Source: Adiantum capillus-veneris (lineage: Eukaryota; Streptophyta; Polypodiopsida; Polypodiales; Pteridaceae). Taken from it: 64,000 nucleotides of DNA. Below the pieces are notes generated by a model, which saw nothing but the letters and a program-made list of their open reading frames with translations, was not told where the DNA came from and did not search any database. A program made the translations under genes and the position numbers. Positions within the stretch are counted from its first letter, which is position 1; every line of letters starts with the position of its first letter. Positions 24,250 through 35,779 of the stretch are shown here, piece by piece. The stretch spans positions 13,536,412 to 13,600,411 of the forward strand of contig CM043965.1 of assembly GCA_014529385.2 (NCBI GenBank), in the 5' to 3' direction.

Positions 24250-24267
24250 CTAAGCTCTGATAGCAAT
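24250..24267 (-). other. copia-1 primer-binding site
   Basis: In element sense the sequence next to the 5' LTR reads ATTGCTATCAGAGC. The TATCAGAGC core matches the initiator-tRNA-Met complement used by plant copia elements. Confidence 0.8.
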
Positions 24268-24457
24268 TGAAGGAGTACGAGCAGAAGTGCGACGCGAGAG
24301 AGTGCGAGAAGAAGAGCACAACGATATGGTGAACTCGCTCTACTGTAATGTGTAGAGCATAGTGAGTTCTTATTAGGTTTTTACAAAAGAATATGTGTAC
24401 ATACCTGGCAACCCGCCCACTTACCTGGGCAACCACATTGGGCTTTATACCCCAACA
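24268..24457 (-). repeat. copia-1 5' LTR
   Basis: 190 bp, the promoter-bearing LTR of the element. It is followed on the right by the target duplication gatat. Confidence 0.95.
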
Positions 24458-24462
24458 GATAT

Positions 24463-25300
24463 CACATCTCAAAATGAGGAAAACCATCTGACCCCTTCCT
24501 GCCATGCCAATTTGAATTGGGCCCCGCCTCAACACCCATGACTCCAATTCAGGTGCCATCAACTCCGACTAACATCACATGCTACATACTACCCACCAGA
24601 CACCTGGCGAGCTCGAGAAAACACCAAATGGCATGTTTTCCAATGCGGCCCATCCGCCTCGAAATTGACCCTCGTCAAAACTTTATTGTCCATAACTTTC
24701 CATCCAGAAGCTCTATGGCTTGCCGTATTGCCAATGGATCGCCATTGTGTTATTTATATGTTTGCAAGCTATTTTCAAGCGCTAAAATTGTCTTGTGCCC
24801 CTAAAAACAACACAATTGCGATAAGTTTGGCAATACGGCAAGCCATAAAGCTTGCCCACAAGGCATATGCATTGTGGGCAAGCGCTATGGCTTTCCATAT
24901 TGCCTAAAACAAGCTTACCATAGCCGAAAGCTCACTTCTCTGCAGCAATTGTGAAGGAATGGATCGAAGGCGTGCATGTGTGCAGCAAAGATGGAGAGAG
25001 AAGAGAGGGAGAGAGAGCATGACACAGAGATGTGGGGTGGAGCTCCCAAATCTCACTATATGAGCAAAACGTGAGAATGAGTGAGAGCTCATAAGGAGAT
25101 AAATGTGGGCGATCACACTAGCCGGCAGACACGGGCAAAACACAGTGAGGCACACCGCCTTTACCTAACATCTTCAAACCCAATGAAAACTAGAAAACAT
25201 GACCACATCTTCTCAGGAGCACTTGCTCATCAAAATTTCCACATCCAACATCACCAAAACCCTACCTTCACCAGCGTGCTCCTATGTGGGGGCACCAAAA
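24463..25300. other. No gene recognised; contains palindromic module
   Basis: Continues the locus interrupted by copia-1. Open frames show no family features. The notable content is the inverted-repeat cluster at 24713-24904. Confidence 0.4.
24713..24904. repeat. Inverted-repeat and hairpin cluster
   Basis: tatggcttgccgtattgcca at 24714-24733 has a perfect 20-bp inverted partner at 24828-24847. Directly after it gcttgcccaca (24850-24860) and tgtgggcaagc (24873-24883) form an 11-bp-stem hairpin. A third, imperfect copy of the first arm (ctatggctttccatattgcc) follows at 24885-24904. Confidence 0.85.
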
Positions 25301-25554
25301 GATGGAGAGGGGGAATGGAGAACACACCCAAAACCTAACTAGAATGCCTTCTATAGCTCAAGGTATTCACAACACCCCTATCTTATCAAAAAAAACCTTC
25401 AAAACGACAAACTCCCCAATAGCAAACCTCCGTTTGCATACAAAACAATACACCTACGCTCTATCCAAAACCAAACATGCACACACCACTTCCAAAATCA
25501 ACACCCATACACCATCCTTAATGCTTCTATCACACATGCCACTACCATACACAG

Positions 25555-25609
<55 letters not shown>

Positions 25610-25770
25610 ATGCACACCAAAATGGTGTGGAGGCACACCCACACACGTCGGCATTAACACACCAAAGAGCAACAAGAGGAGAAGAAGAGAGGAGTGGGGG
25701 AACAGATAGCAAAATGGAGATATGGAGCTTGATTCCTTCAAAAAAAACTCCACATGCAAAACAAGAGATT
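25301..25770 (+). repeat. Diverged repeat shared with 17848-18240, A/T-shifted copy
   Basis: Homologous to 17848-18240 with the same landmarks in the same order. It is lengthened by a (CT)n expansion and shows frequent A or T where the other copy has G or C. Confidence 0.75.
25560..25604. repeat. (CT)n microsatellite
   Basis: About 22 CT units inside the diverged repeat. The corresponding place in the other copy has only a short CT-rich tract. Confidence 0.95.
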
Positions 25771-25999
25771 CCAAGTGGCATTGACATGAATATCCGTGAA
25801 GAAGGAACGCAGAGATTTGTACAACATAATGTTGCCCCCTAGATCAGAAAACAATACAAATGAGTATTTGAGGGGGAAGCAATAGACACAAGGTCTGCCC
25901 CAACCTATCTGAATAGCCTAAGCTAACAAGAGAGTCCAATAGAGTAACAACATACAATCCAATGCTCATCAGAGCATTGCTGATCTCGCTATGACTAGC

Positions 26000-26906
26000 C
26001 TATGCCTTCTTCGCTTTCTTGGCTGCAGGCTTCCTCGTCTTGGGAGATTTAGGAGCAGGCTTTGCCTTCGAGGGCTTAGCAGGCTTTTTGGCAGCAGACT
26101 TCGCAGGAGCTTTGGGCTTCGGGGCACTCTTGGCCGGAGCTGGCTTCTTAGCGGCGGCCTTTTTAGGGGCAACCTTTTTAGCAGGAGCAGTTTTCTTTGC
26201 AGGCTCAGATTTGGCAACAGGTTTAGCGGCTTTGGGCGCTGCCTTCTTGGGCGACTTGGGCTTCTTCGGCGGCACCTTCTTTGCAGTGGTCGCTTTCTTA
26301 GGGGCTGCCTTCTTCGTCTCTCCCTCGTATGTCGCCTTCTTTGACCTTAACTTCTTGGGCGCTACCTGCTTCTTCACTTCTGGTGAGAGCTTATAAGACC
26401 CCTTGACCTTCACTAGCTTGTTCTGCTTCACAAGATTCCTCAGCTGCACTAGCAGTAGTTTCTTAAAGTTTGCAGGCAGAACACTCTTGTACTTGGCCTC
26501 GATGAACTTGGTTATGGCGATCTGGCTTGAGCCGGTTCTCTCCTTCAATGCCAAAATAGCTTCACTGATCATCTGCGAAATATTAAGAATCACAGAATCA
26601 GACATGGGAGCTGGCTTGAGCGACACCATAGCCGTAAGAAATATACTTCGCCGGTTGTAGCGCAGCACTAGAGCCCAATTGCAGAATTGTAGACCCAAAC
26701 ACAATTTAGCAGACAAGAGCTTAAGTACAGCCTTAGCGATGGCTACACCAGAGCTGCGTTAGCTCAGAAGTACTAACCTGGAAGTAGCTGGGATGAAGCG
26801 GCTCCGTCTTGGGCTTCTTGGCAGCAGGAGGCTTGGCCTTCTTCGGAGTAGTAGTCTTCTTGCCTTTCTTTTCCGCAGAGAGGGGGGCAACCTCGGTAGA
26901 CGCCAT
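26000..26906 (-). CDS. Linker histone H1
   Basis: Encodes a nuclear protein that binds linker DNA and compacts chromatin. Two exons: 26778-26906 (43 codons, ends CAG) and 26000-26572 (190 residues plus TAG), joined over a 205-bp GT-AG intron (donor gttagt, acceptor ttcgcag) with no phase shift, giving 233 residues. Residues 1-37 are a Lys/Pro-rich tail. HPSYFQ at 38-43 leads into the winged-helix globular domain (about 38-111, with ALKERTGSSQIAITKFIEAKYK and KVKGSYKL). Residues 112-233 are a Lys/Ala/Pro tail with repeated AKK/PKK units and no acidic stretch. The intron falls within the start of the globular domain, right after YFQ. The ATG at 26906-26904 sits in a good context (gccATGg). No stops or frameshifts are visible, so this is the one gene in the window that looks fully functional. 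Confidence 0.95.
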
Positions 26907-27150
26907 GGCAGCAAGCACTCAGAGAGAGAGAGAGAAGAAGGAAAGGGATTAGTGATGAACAGTGTATCGAAGACGCACTCTTGAGCTAGCAATCTCTTCT
27001 CTCAATCACCAAATTCAACTCGAATTTGAATTTCAAATATCGGCCGCTCCCTTTTAAAACCAGTAGCCCCCCTTTTCTCTCTCTTCTCATTGGCTTTCCA
27101 CCCAAAGTAAGGATCCACCGATCATTCATTCTGAGCCGTTAGATCTCATT
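26907..27150 (-). promoter_or_regulatory. Histone H1 leader and putative promoter
   Basis: Upstream of the H1 start on the minus strand lie a CT-rich leader (26920-26940), a TTTTAAAA TATA-like site around 27051-27058, a CCAAT box (attgg at 27089-27093 on the plus strand) and GATCTAACGGC at about 27135-27145. The last is close to the CATCCAACG nonamer known from plant histone promoters, which would suit S-phase expression. Site functions are inferred. Confidence 0.45.
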
Positions 27151-28761
27151 TTATCGACGGTCTCTCACTCAACTTACCCTTGCCCATCTTAAACTCTTGA
27201 TAATTCTTTGATTAACATGTGTTTATATGGCTCATTTGCACATCCTTTGTCATACTCAGCATGGTCACACTTACCCTTTTGATGCTTTGCGAACGCTCAT
27301 GGCTCATGTGCACCAATTGGTTAACGTAAACCTCCAATTTTGTAATTATGTCCGTGTTAGCGTGATTCGAGCATGATCAATGCTATCGATAGGTAAGCCT
27401 CAGGATTGGATTCTAATCAAAATCCTTTTAGAACTTGAGTACATTCACATCTAGAATCTATGTTATAACCACAAACATGCATACTCACACAATTACCACA
27501 AAGCAACACTCAACTCCATGTTTACCATGATTGTGTGATTCCAGAAATGACAACCAATCAAACACACAAAGAGATCGCATGACGTGTATCACAACAATAG
27601 ATGCATCAAAAGGCAGTGTTGTTTAGGTGATAGGCTTATCGTTAGTTAATAATGTTGCCTCAATTACGTCAGCTCGGCTATAAATTTATGATTCAAGAAG
27701 CGAGTAACTGCCACATCTAGTCAACCATGCATGTGCATCAAAGCATGTCACTTAGCTTATTAAAGCGCTTCTTTAGCATTACTCAAATTAGTAACAAAAG
27801 AATGGCAATGTACATAAGCAACTTAGGCACAATCAACACATTCCCCCCATACTAGATGATGCATTGGACTATGAAATGCTAGAGTACGTGCTTTAGCTCC
27901 ACCTTGCTCAATCATGAACACACTTGTGCTTCAAATTTCATGTATGACTCAGTTGCGTAATAAAATTCCCACCTTGATCCAACCTCTCCCATTCCATTGG
28001 ACTTCCTTGAAGCATCTATAATGCTCAAGCAAGTAAATTGAGAAGTTGAGTCATTGATGGTTGATTAGCACTTTATTTTTTGTTTGTTTTTTGCCTAATT
28101 TTTCTAAGATTTTCGCATCCAAATAGTCGGACTACATTATAGAATTCTCAATTGCATCCATGTAAACAAGACAATAGATTCATTAACCCTGGATACGTTT
28201 TACAGTTGTCAAAGGACCTACCAGCCGTTATCCGTGTCTTGCTTAAATTAGATAACCAGATTCACAACCACCCTATAGAAAGTGTAGTTTTGTGAAAAAT
28301 GAGTTTACTTTGCATGTTCTTTCAAGAATATGAAACTCATCAAAAGGGCATGACTCCTTTTGAAGTTACCCTCTTTTTAGAAAAGTTTGCAATTAGAGGT
28401 TTGGTAAAAATAGCAAGTAAATTAGATATCTAACGGCTTCAAAGAACCTTTATACACATAAGCCAGTGTTAGTTTTAATCTCACAGAGTAGTACCATGAC
28501 CCACCTTATTACTTTATAGACCATTCCTAATTTGAAAAATGTCCAATTCAACAACCAGCTCATAGCCTTTATGCAAAAAATAATCCACCCTCCTCCTATA
28601 AATAAATATAAAACCATCCATCCAATCAGTAAGATATCTATACAAAGTAGTATTTTTATAAACTTTCATTAATTTATGTTTTGAAATCATAGATTGACCC
28701 ATCAACCGAGGCACAATATAGAGGGCCAAAACCATGTAAAAAGAAGCACATCACCTGCCGA
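27151..28761. other. No gene recognised
   Basis: A/T-rich intergenic sequence between H1 and copia-2, without a coding region I can support. Confidence 0.5.
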
Positions 28762-28766
28762 CCATA

Positions 28767-28993
28767 TGTTACCATATACATGTGGTAGTGATGTGTGTGA
28801 ACACACTAGGACCTCGCGGCATTTTTTCCCTCTTTAGGAGGTTTTCCCCCCCTGCACTGTATATACGTCCATCACTCTAGGGCTATCTATCTTTCCATTG
28901 CGCACTAAGTAATATATACACTCTATTGTGTGTTTTGAGCTTCCTTCGTCTTCTCCAAGCTATGTGCGTTTCCCTGCACCCCTAATTTCAACA
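28767..28993 (+). repeat. copia-2 5' LTR
   Basis: 227 bp, the same length as the copia-3 LTRs. A TATA-like gtatata occurs at about 28858-28864. Confidence 0.95.
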
Positions 28994-29011
28994 ATTGGTA
29001 TCAGAGCAGGT
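28994..29011 (+). other. copia-2 primer-binding site
   Basis: TTGGTATCAGAGCAGG starts within 2 bp of the LTR end and matches the initiator-tRNA-Met type primer site of plant copia elements. Confidence 0.85.
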
Positions 29012-29355
29012 CACGTCCTCTCGGGCTTCGTTGCCAGCATCGCCAGAACACCCATGCTTGTTTTCTCAGATTTCAGCGAGCTTTGGCGAGCGTCAGCAGG
29101 TCGACAAAAAATCTGGGAGGGCTTGTAGAGCTTGGTCTACTCAAAATTTCATTTCAAGCTCATTTCGACCTCCGTTTCCACTACAACCAGGTCTACACAA
29201 GCAATTTTGTCATTTTGTGCAGATTGTTGTCAGTGCTAATTATTGCATAACAAGTCCCATACAATCTACTGTGGGTTGTGTTATATAGCACGTGCATGTC
29301 TAACTCAGTTTCTCCTCATTTCAGGCAGTTTTCACATCAGGTGCAGGCATTTTCC

Positions 29356-32300
29356 ATAGCTGACAACAACACAGATGTGTTCAAGATGTTTGGAGCTGAG
29401 GACAGATTGGATGGGGACAATTACCCTATGTCGGCTTACATGATGAAACATGTGCTTATATCAAAGGGAGTTTGGAACATTGTGCAGGGCATTGATATAG
29501 GTCCTCGTATTGTGGATGTAGGTGATGTTGAGGATGCTCGAGGTTTGCTGCGAGGGTACTGCTGTCATAGCTATTTTGCCTACGGCTGAGCGGATGTAAG
29601 AGATACGCATGCTCATGCATTGTCTATGAAGCGCACTATCACTCCTCACATTCGTTCAGCAAAATCTGCAAAACAGGCTTGGGATATTCTAGTAGGTCTT
29701 TATGTAAGCCGCAATGAGGCTAAAATTGCTTTGTTGCGTAAAGAGCTGGAATCGAAGATTATGCATGAGGAAGATGAAATGGACACTTTCCTTGTTGGTG
29801 TTAAGGATGTTAATGAGCAACTAATTTTTGCAGGAGAAGTCATTTCTGACAGTTCACTTGTGTAGACTGTTCTTGATGCTTTGCCAGATTCTTACCAGAC
29901 TTTTGCTAGTACTTGGAGACTTATGACCCAAGGAAATCCTGAAGTTGTCAAGTTTGATGCATTATGCACATTTCTCTTACAAGTGTCACTTTCCAGAAAA
30001 AATAGGACTAGGCAACGTGTAGTTGAGCAGGCTTTTATTGCAGCTCAAAGAAAAGGTGGGAACATCAATGTAACCACTTCTTATGGTTCTGTTGCGAGTG
30101 GCAAAACTTTTGTTCCTAATGCTTCAGCTGGCAGCACTTTATTTGGCAATTCTGGTGATAAGAGAAAAAAGAAGATGCGTTGCCATTATTGTAAATCTAA
30201 TGATCACTTGATCATGCAGTGTCCAAAATTGAAGGCAAAAGAGGCTAAGAAGAAAGAGATTGAATCCACTACAGGGTCCAATACAAGTGCAACGATTGTA
30301 GAATCTTCTGTCAAAGGAGATTGTGATGTTGATGTTGATGCAGAATGGGCATTTAGTACAGAGTGCACTTATGATCCTATTGTCCATGATGCACGTATAT
30401 CAGTTGCTGCAGATTCCATGTGTGGTATTTTGACAGTGGTGCATCGTGTTTTTTTACCTCTATCGAGTTTTCCCCTCATGGGAATACAGTGACTTGTGCC
30501 AACAATGCCTCTTATCTTGCTCAAGGAGTTGAAAAGATTGTGCTTACTACTGCAAATGGTAGTTCTTTCACACTTGTTGATGCATTGTATGTACCTGGGA
30601 TGAAAAAGAACCATTTGTCTATATCTGCACTTGCTAGACTTGGTCTCATAGTCAAATTTGTGGATGACAGATGTACCTTTCATGATCTCTGTTTTGGTGA
30701 TGAATTTTTTGCATTTGGCCTTTTATGTTGTGGGTTGTATAAGCTCACTTTGTATGACAAGTGTGGAAAAAATTTTGCAAATATAGTTGGCAGATTCAAG
30801 CGTTGTTTCATATGCAAAAACTATAGCATGCACGTTTTAGGCATTTGATTTTGCTAGTTTGCTACGTTTGCAAAAATCTGATATGGTTGTTTCTTTGCTC
30901 CATCTTGAAACACCTGTCAAACATGTTTGTGAAGGCTGTATTTTGGGTAAAATGCAGCGTTCTAAGTTTCCAAAGGATGGGTCAGTTTGTGCTACATGCA
31001 GATTGCAACTTGTGCATAGTGATGTTTGTGGGCCTATGAAAACTCTGTCCTTGGAAAATTACTTGTACTTCGTGACTTTCATTGATGACTACTCCAGGCA
31101 TGCATGGGTATATCCGTTGAAACCTAAGTCCGAAGTGTTTATGTGCTTCAAGCAATTTCTTGCTATGGCTGAAAATGTCTCGAAATGTACTATGGGCACC
31201 CTCCGTTCCGATCAAGGGGGGGAGTATATGTCTCATGAATTTAATGCATTTTTTGCTAGTCGTGGAATAAAACACCAATGTACAGTGTTGTATACGCCTT
31301 AGCAAAATGGTGTTGCTGAGAGGAAAAACACATCTCTTACGGAAATGGCACGATGTATGGTCAAGAGTCAAGCTTTACCACATTTGTTTTGGCTCGAGGC
31401 TGTCATGTGTGCCACTTATGTACTCAACAAGTGTCCTACTAAAGCATTGTAGTCTATGACTCCATATGAAGCATGTCATGATAGAGAGCCATTTATTGAG
31501 CACATGCATGTTTTTGGTTGTTTGGCTTATGGTTTAGTGCCACAAGCGCAGCGCAAAAAATTGGATGATAAGACTATCAAATGTTTTTTTTTTTTTTTTT
31601 TAGTGATGAAAGCAAGGTTACAAGTTGTACCATCTGCAAACAAAGTGTATTTTGGTCTCATGTGATGTCGTGTTTGTGGAAGATTTTGTTCAAACTTTGA
31701 TGTCATGTACTAGAGATAGTAATGTAAGCTCATAGGATATTTATGGCAGTTTATTGCCTCTTTTTAGTGGTGGAAGTTTGAATGTAAATTCAAATGAGGC
31801 AAATGTACAGCCTAAGGAGGTTTCTAAAAATGTTACAGATCAGCCTATTACTGATGCAGATGTACATGATGTACTTGATGAGGAAAGGGCTGAAAATGAG
31901 CAGGTTAGAGGTATGCCAAAATGGCTGGTGCACACTTTGCGTGACAGTAAATTGGATGCACCTTTGTCTAGTCGTACTTGTTCAGGTTTTCGCCATGCCT
32001 CTTATGCATCAGATTGTTATGTTGTGGTTGTGTCTAACTTATGTGATATAGAGGAACCTTTATCTTTTGATGAAGCATAGAATTCAAAAAATTGGATGGC
32101 TGCCATGCAATCAAAATATGTTGCACTTATAGAAAATGACACATGAACTTTATGTGATTTACCTCCTGGCAAAAAGGCCATTGGTACAAAGTGGGTTTAC
32201 AAGCTGAAATGCAAGTCGGATGGTGAAGTTGATCGCCATAAGGCTCGACTTATTGCAAAAGGCTATGCGCAAAAGAAAGGCATAGATTATGAGGAAACTT

Positions 32301-33590
32301 TTTCTCCCACTTGTCGTATGACTATTGTTCGTTTTCTATGTGCGTTGGCAGCCCATTTTGGTTGGGATGTACATCAATCTGATATTGTTACTGCTTTCTT
32401 GAATGGTGACATTTTTTAGGAAGTCTATGTAATGCAGCCTCGCGGTTTTGTCAAGAAATGACAAGAGGACAAAGTGTGCAAATGTAAGAAGTCTTTGTAT
32501 GGGTTGAAGCAATCTCCTCGTGCTTGGTATGAGAAATCTGACATTCATTTGGTCAAATGAGGCTTCGTAACAGTCCAACAAAAAGCACATCGTATGCCAA
32601 GCATGAGGGCAATGTACTTCTCATTGTTGTTCTTTACGTGGATTATTTGTTGATTACTAGTCCCAATGAGGCATATTTTGCTGAATTTAATGCTGATTTG
32701 AATGCTACTTACAAGATGAAAGATTTGGGGTTGTTGCATCATTACTTGGGTATACAATTTAAGCAGTGTGATGGTGGTATTGCCTCATGTCAGAAAAGTT
32801 ATATAGAGACATTGCTATGTAAGTTTGAACTTGAGGATTGCAAACCTATTGCCACTCCTATGGAAACAAGTTTGAAGTTGAGTCTACATGATGATGGTGA
32901 TCCTCTTGATGTCACTCTTTACCAAATTGTTGTCGGCTGCCTCATTCATGTATGCAACATGAGGCCGGATATTCAATTTGCAGTCTCACAGGTCATCATA
33001 TTTATGCATAGCCCATGGTCTAAGCATTGCCAAGTAGTCAAGAGGATTTTTCACTACTTGAATGGCACTTTGCATCTTGGATTGTTTTATTCCAAGGGGG
33101 GATCATTGCTGCCAAATTTACATGCTTTTTTGGACTTAGATTGGGATGTTGTTATGACACGCGAGTGTCCACAAGTGGTTTTTGTTTCATGCTTGGCAGT
33201 TCATGTATTTCATGGTTGAGCAAGAAGCAACCTATTGTGGCCACTTCCAGTTGTGAGGTTGAGTACAAGGCAGTCTTCACAGCTATGGTTGAGTGTGTAT
33301 GGCTCAGACGCCTTATGGCTTATTTGGGTGTTGGACAAGACATTGCCAACATCATCTACATTGACAATCAGAGCACATTGGCAGTTACGAGGAACCCAAT
33401 TTTTCATGCTTGCAGAAAGAAAATTGGAGCGCGTTACCACTATGTCAGGGAGAGGCTCTCAACAGGAGAGATCAGCTTGGCTTATGTGCTAACACAGGAC
33501 AACCTTACAGATCTTTTCACAAAGGCATTGTCTCGTGAGAAGTGAGAATCTTTTTGCAAAGCTTTGGGCTTGCTCCCCTTTGTGGATTGA
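29356..33590 (+). pseudogene. copia-2 gag-pol, many stops and frameshifts
   Basis: Compared with copia-3, the start codon is ATA (29356-29358) instead of ATG. Gag continues through MFGAEDRLDGDNYPM, shifts frame near 29550-29600, has a stop near 29863, and keeps a CCHC knuckle (CHYCKSNDHLIMQC, about 30178-30220). Protease DSGA is at about 30430 after a frameshift. Integrase (HSDVCGPM, RSDQGGEY) carries stops near 31300 and 31450. A T-run of about 18 replaces normal sequence near 31585-31602. RT has several stops between 32080 and 32560, and its catalytic motif reads YVDYLL, losing one of the two Asp residues. RNase H follows in another frame. It cannot make a working polyprotein. Confidence 0.95.
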
Positions 33591-33676
33591 TCCTGTCCTC
33601 AGGGCATGGCAACTTCCATTTACTCTTCGTGTCAACCCTCATTCACCGCATCACTCCCGGGGGGGGGGGGGGGGTT

Positions 33677-33889
33677 TGTTACCATATACGTGTGGTAGTG
33701 ATGTGTGTGAACACACTAGGACCGCCAGGGAATTTTTTCCCTCTTTAGGAGGTTTTCACCCCCGTGAATTGTATATACGCGCATCACTCTAGGGCTATCT
33801 ATCTTTCTATTGCACACTAAGTAATACGCCTTGAGCTTCCTTCATCTTCTCCAAGCTGTGTGTGTTTCCCTGCAACGCTAATTCCAACA
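33677..33889 (+). repeat. copia-2 3' LTR
   Basis: 213 bp, lacking about 14 bp found in the 5' LTR around the ataatatatacactctattg region. Confidence 0.95.
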
Positions 33890-33894
33890 CCATA

Positions 33895-35100
33895 TACAAG
33901 TCGATACAACCAATAATGCACTAGGCATAATGTGAAGTTGTAGCTTTTAGGATTGATTAAAGTAAGGCAAGAATACCACAAAAAGATTTGAATGAAGCAT
34001 GTAAGTTATAGTCTGCTAGCAATTTCAATATTAAGCTAGTAAAGTAGAACCAAAAAGCTAAAATCTTAGATTATAGTAAACAAACCAGGAGGGATTTAGA
34101 TGTTAGAGGGCTCCCAATCACCAAGTAATGCTCCATAAATCTCCAAGTATTATATCATAGATCAAAGTACCTATTTGGGTCAACAAGGTGCACTTTCTTA
34201 CCAAATGAGACACTCTAGACCCATAGAGAATGACAATCCCTCCAATGTTCATCCACTATCCCTCATTATCAAATCAATAAAGCCAATAAACTAATCCAAT
34301 ACAAATGGGAAGGCTCCTTCTTAATGTAAGAAACCTGTAAAAACAAGAAGGTAAATTTCTTACCATGCAGCTGGTCAACAACCCCAAAATCTCTTGCACC
34401 TACAGTCTCCAACCTCAAGAGTTTAGAATCAATCAAAAAATGCATCACAAGGCATTTGGGGTTTCCCACAAACATTTGAGGGTTTTAAGAAAAAGAGGTC
34501 AAGCACAAGCGTCAAGAATGCCTAAACTTAGGCAAACCATACCAAAGCTAATTCCCAAACAATGCAAGAAAAGAAAACCAATATAATATAGAAGTCTAAG
34601 AGCTAATGCCATCAAAAGTCATTAGAAGGTACAACACCTTAAGATTTTTAAGTTACAATCAGTACAAGTAGATCAAAGCTAGTAAAAGAGATAAAAGGAT
34701 AATTATTCCAACAAGTGACAGATCCTTTGAGGAAAGCATTCCCACTTGATCATGAATTGTAGCCATTAAATAATCAAACATTCTTAGTAGAGCTTCAATG
34801 CTCTAGGCCTAAGATTCTTAATAGAGCTTCGTGTTCCACGCCACAAAACCCCAAAATATTGTAGACCTTTGCTAATGCTAGCATCAAACCAAAATTTAAA
34901 AGCTTGGCAATAGCATCAATTAGAGTGACATATGCATTAAAAAAAATCAGATAAGAGCAGGCAAACATAGGAATCAAAGCTTAGTGTTCCATATGAGATT
35001 TGTTGCCATCATATTGAAGTCATAAGGATTTATCAAAAGCAAAAATCAAATAAGAGCAATGGAATGAGCTAATCTCTTTGGACAGCTATTCTAGGTTGAT
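33895..35100. other. No gene recognised
   Basis: A/T-rich sequence right of copia-2. Its right end may be the transcribed part of the LTR-like module at 35101-35420. Confidence 0.45.
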
Positions 35101-35420
35101 TTAGTAGAGCTAGCTAAATCAATTCAGGCAAGCAGACTTCAGATGGCAAATCAAACAAGAGAGAACTGGAATGGAAATGAGAGACAAATACTGGAACAGG
35201 AACTGGAATGTATATAGGTGAGTATAACTGGAAATCAATACAACAAATGAGCCAATGGATACTCTAAGCTTAGCGACAAATGAGTACAAGAGCAAAATGA
35301 GCTCCAAAAATGATTCTAAACACAATAGTACAACGTGATAGCACAATTTCCCCATAATACGATAGCCCATCAAATGAAGTAATGGGCCCTATTTATAGAT
35401 GTTCGATTGGGCCTTTGACT
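35101..35420 (-). promoter_or_regulatory. LTR-like promoter module, minus orientation
   Basis: On the minus strand CTATAAATAGGGCCCATTAC starts at 35398, with similar downstream motifs to the plus-strand module at 35842 (shared TTTAGAATC and TGCTCTTGTA). TATA boxes of this form are typical of plant LTR U3/R borders. LTR ends were not found. Confidence 0.45.
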
Positions 35421-35779
35421 GTATTGCCATTGTACAATTATTGAAGTAACTGAATTGGGTAATTACTAATTCAATCGAAGTAATTGGGTTGAGTAATTAT
35501 TGTAGTAATTGGGCAGCTCAACCGCTAGTCTAAATTTTTGACTCGGGGATTTTCCCATTGTCTACATTTCCCTCCCCCCTTTGAATTTTGGAATATTTCC
35601 AAAATTTCCAATGTGCTGTTAAAAATTGACAATCTAAAACAAATTTAGAGGTTCCTCTTCATATTTTGAACCGACCTCCGAGAGTGGTGTCGTTGGAGCT
35701 TCATTTGATCAGGCATTGTACAAGTTCGGAACCAACCCCAAGTTGGAATGGCAAACAAAGGAAGTTCCTAGAAGTAGTG

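Larger units (their letters stand above)
18906..24457 (-). mobile_element. copia-1: complete-structure Ty1/copia retrotransposon
   Basis: A 5.55-kb LTR element on the minus strand. Both LTRs (18906-19097 and 24268-24457) begin TGTTGGGG and end CTTCA in element sense. The 5-bp target duplication gatat flanks it at 18901-18905 and 24458-24462. A primer-binding site with TATCAGAGC adjoins the right (5') LTR, and a purine tract (aagtgggaggt in element sense) precedes the left (3') LTR. Protein domains run gag, protease, integrase, RT, RNase H, the copia order. The frame is broken by four stops, so it is not autonomous today. A leader of about 1.1 kb (23168-24267) with no recognised gene separates the 5' LTR from gag. 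Confidence 0.95.
28767..33889 (+). mobile_element. copia-2: decayed Ty1/copia retrotransposon
   Basis: A 5.1-kb plus-strand element with LTRs at 28767-28993 and 33677-33889, both starting TGTTACCATATAC and ending CAACA. The target duplication ccata is present at 28762-28766 and 33890-33894. The primer-binding site TTGGTATCAGAGCAGG follows the 5' LTR. The purine tract before the 3' LTR has grown to 16 consecutive G (33659-33674). It belongs to the same family as copia-3, which lies in the opposite orientation. The LTRs differ by roughly 10% including a loss of about 14 bp in the 3' copy, so the insertion is old. Confidence 0.95.

Noticed and set aside
25969-26396. Leu/Arg- and Ala/Gly-rich frames overlapping histone H1
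   Set aside because: Shadows of the Lys/Ala/Pro tail of H1 in other frames.
35119-35373. Hydrophobic minus-strand frame resembling a membrane protein
   Set aside because: It lies directly after the TATA box of an LTR-like module and has no family signature; its hydrophobicity reflects T-rich leader sequence.
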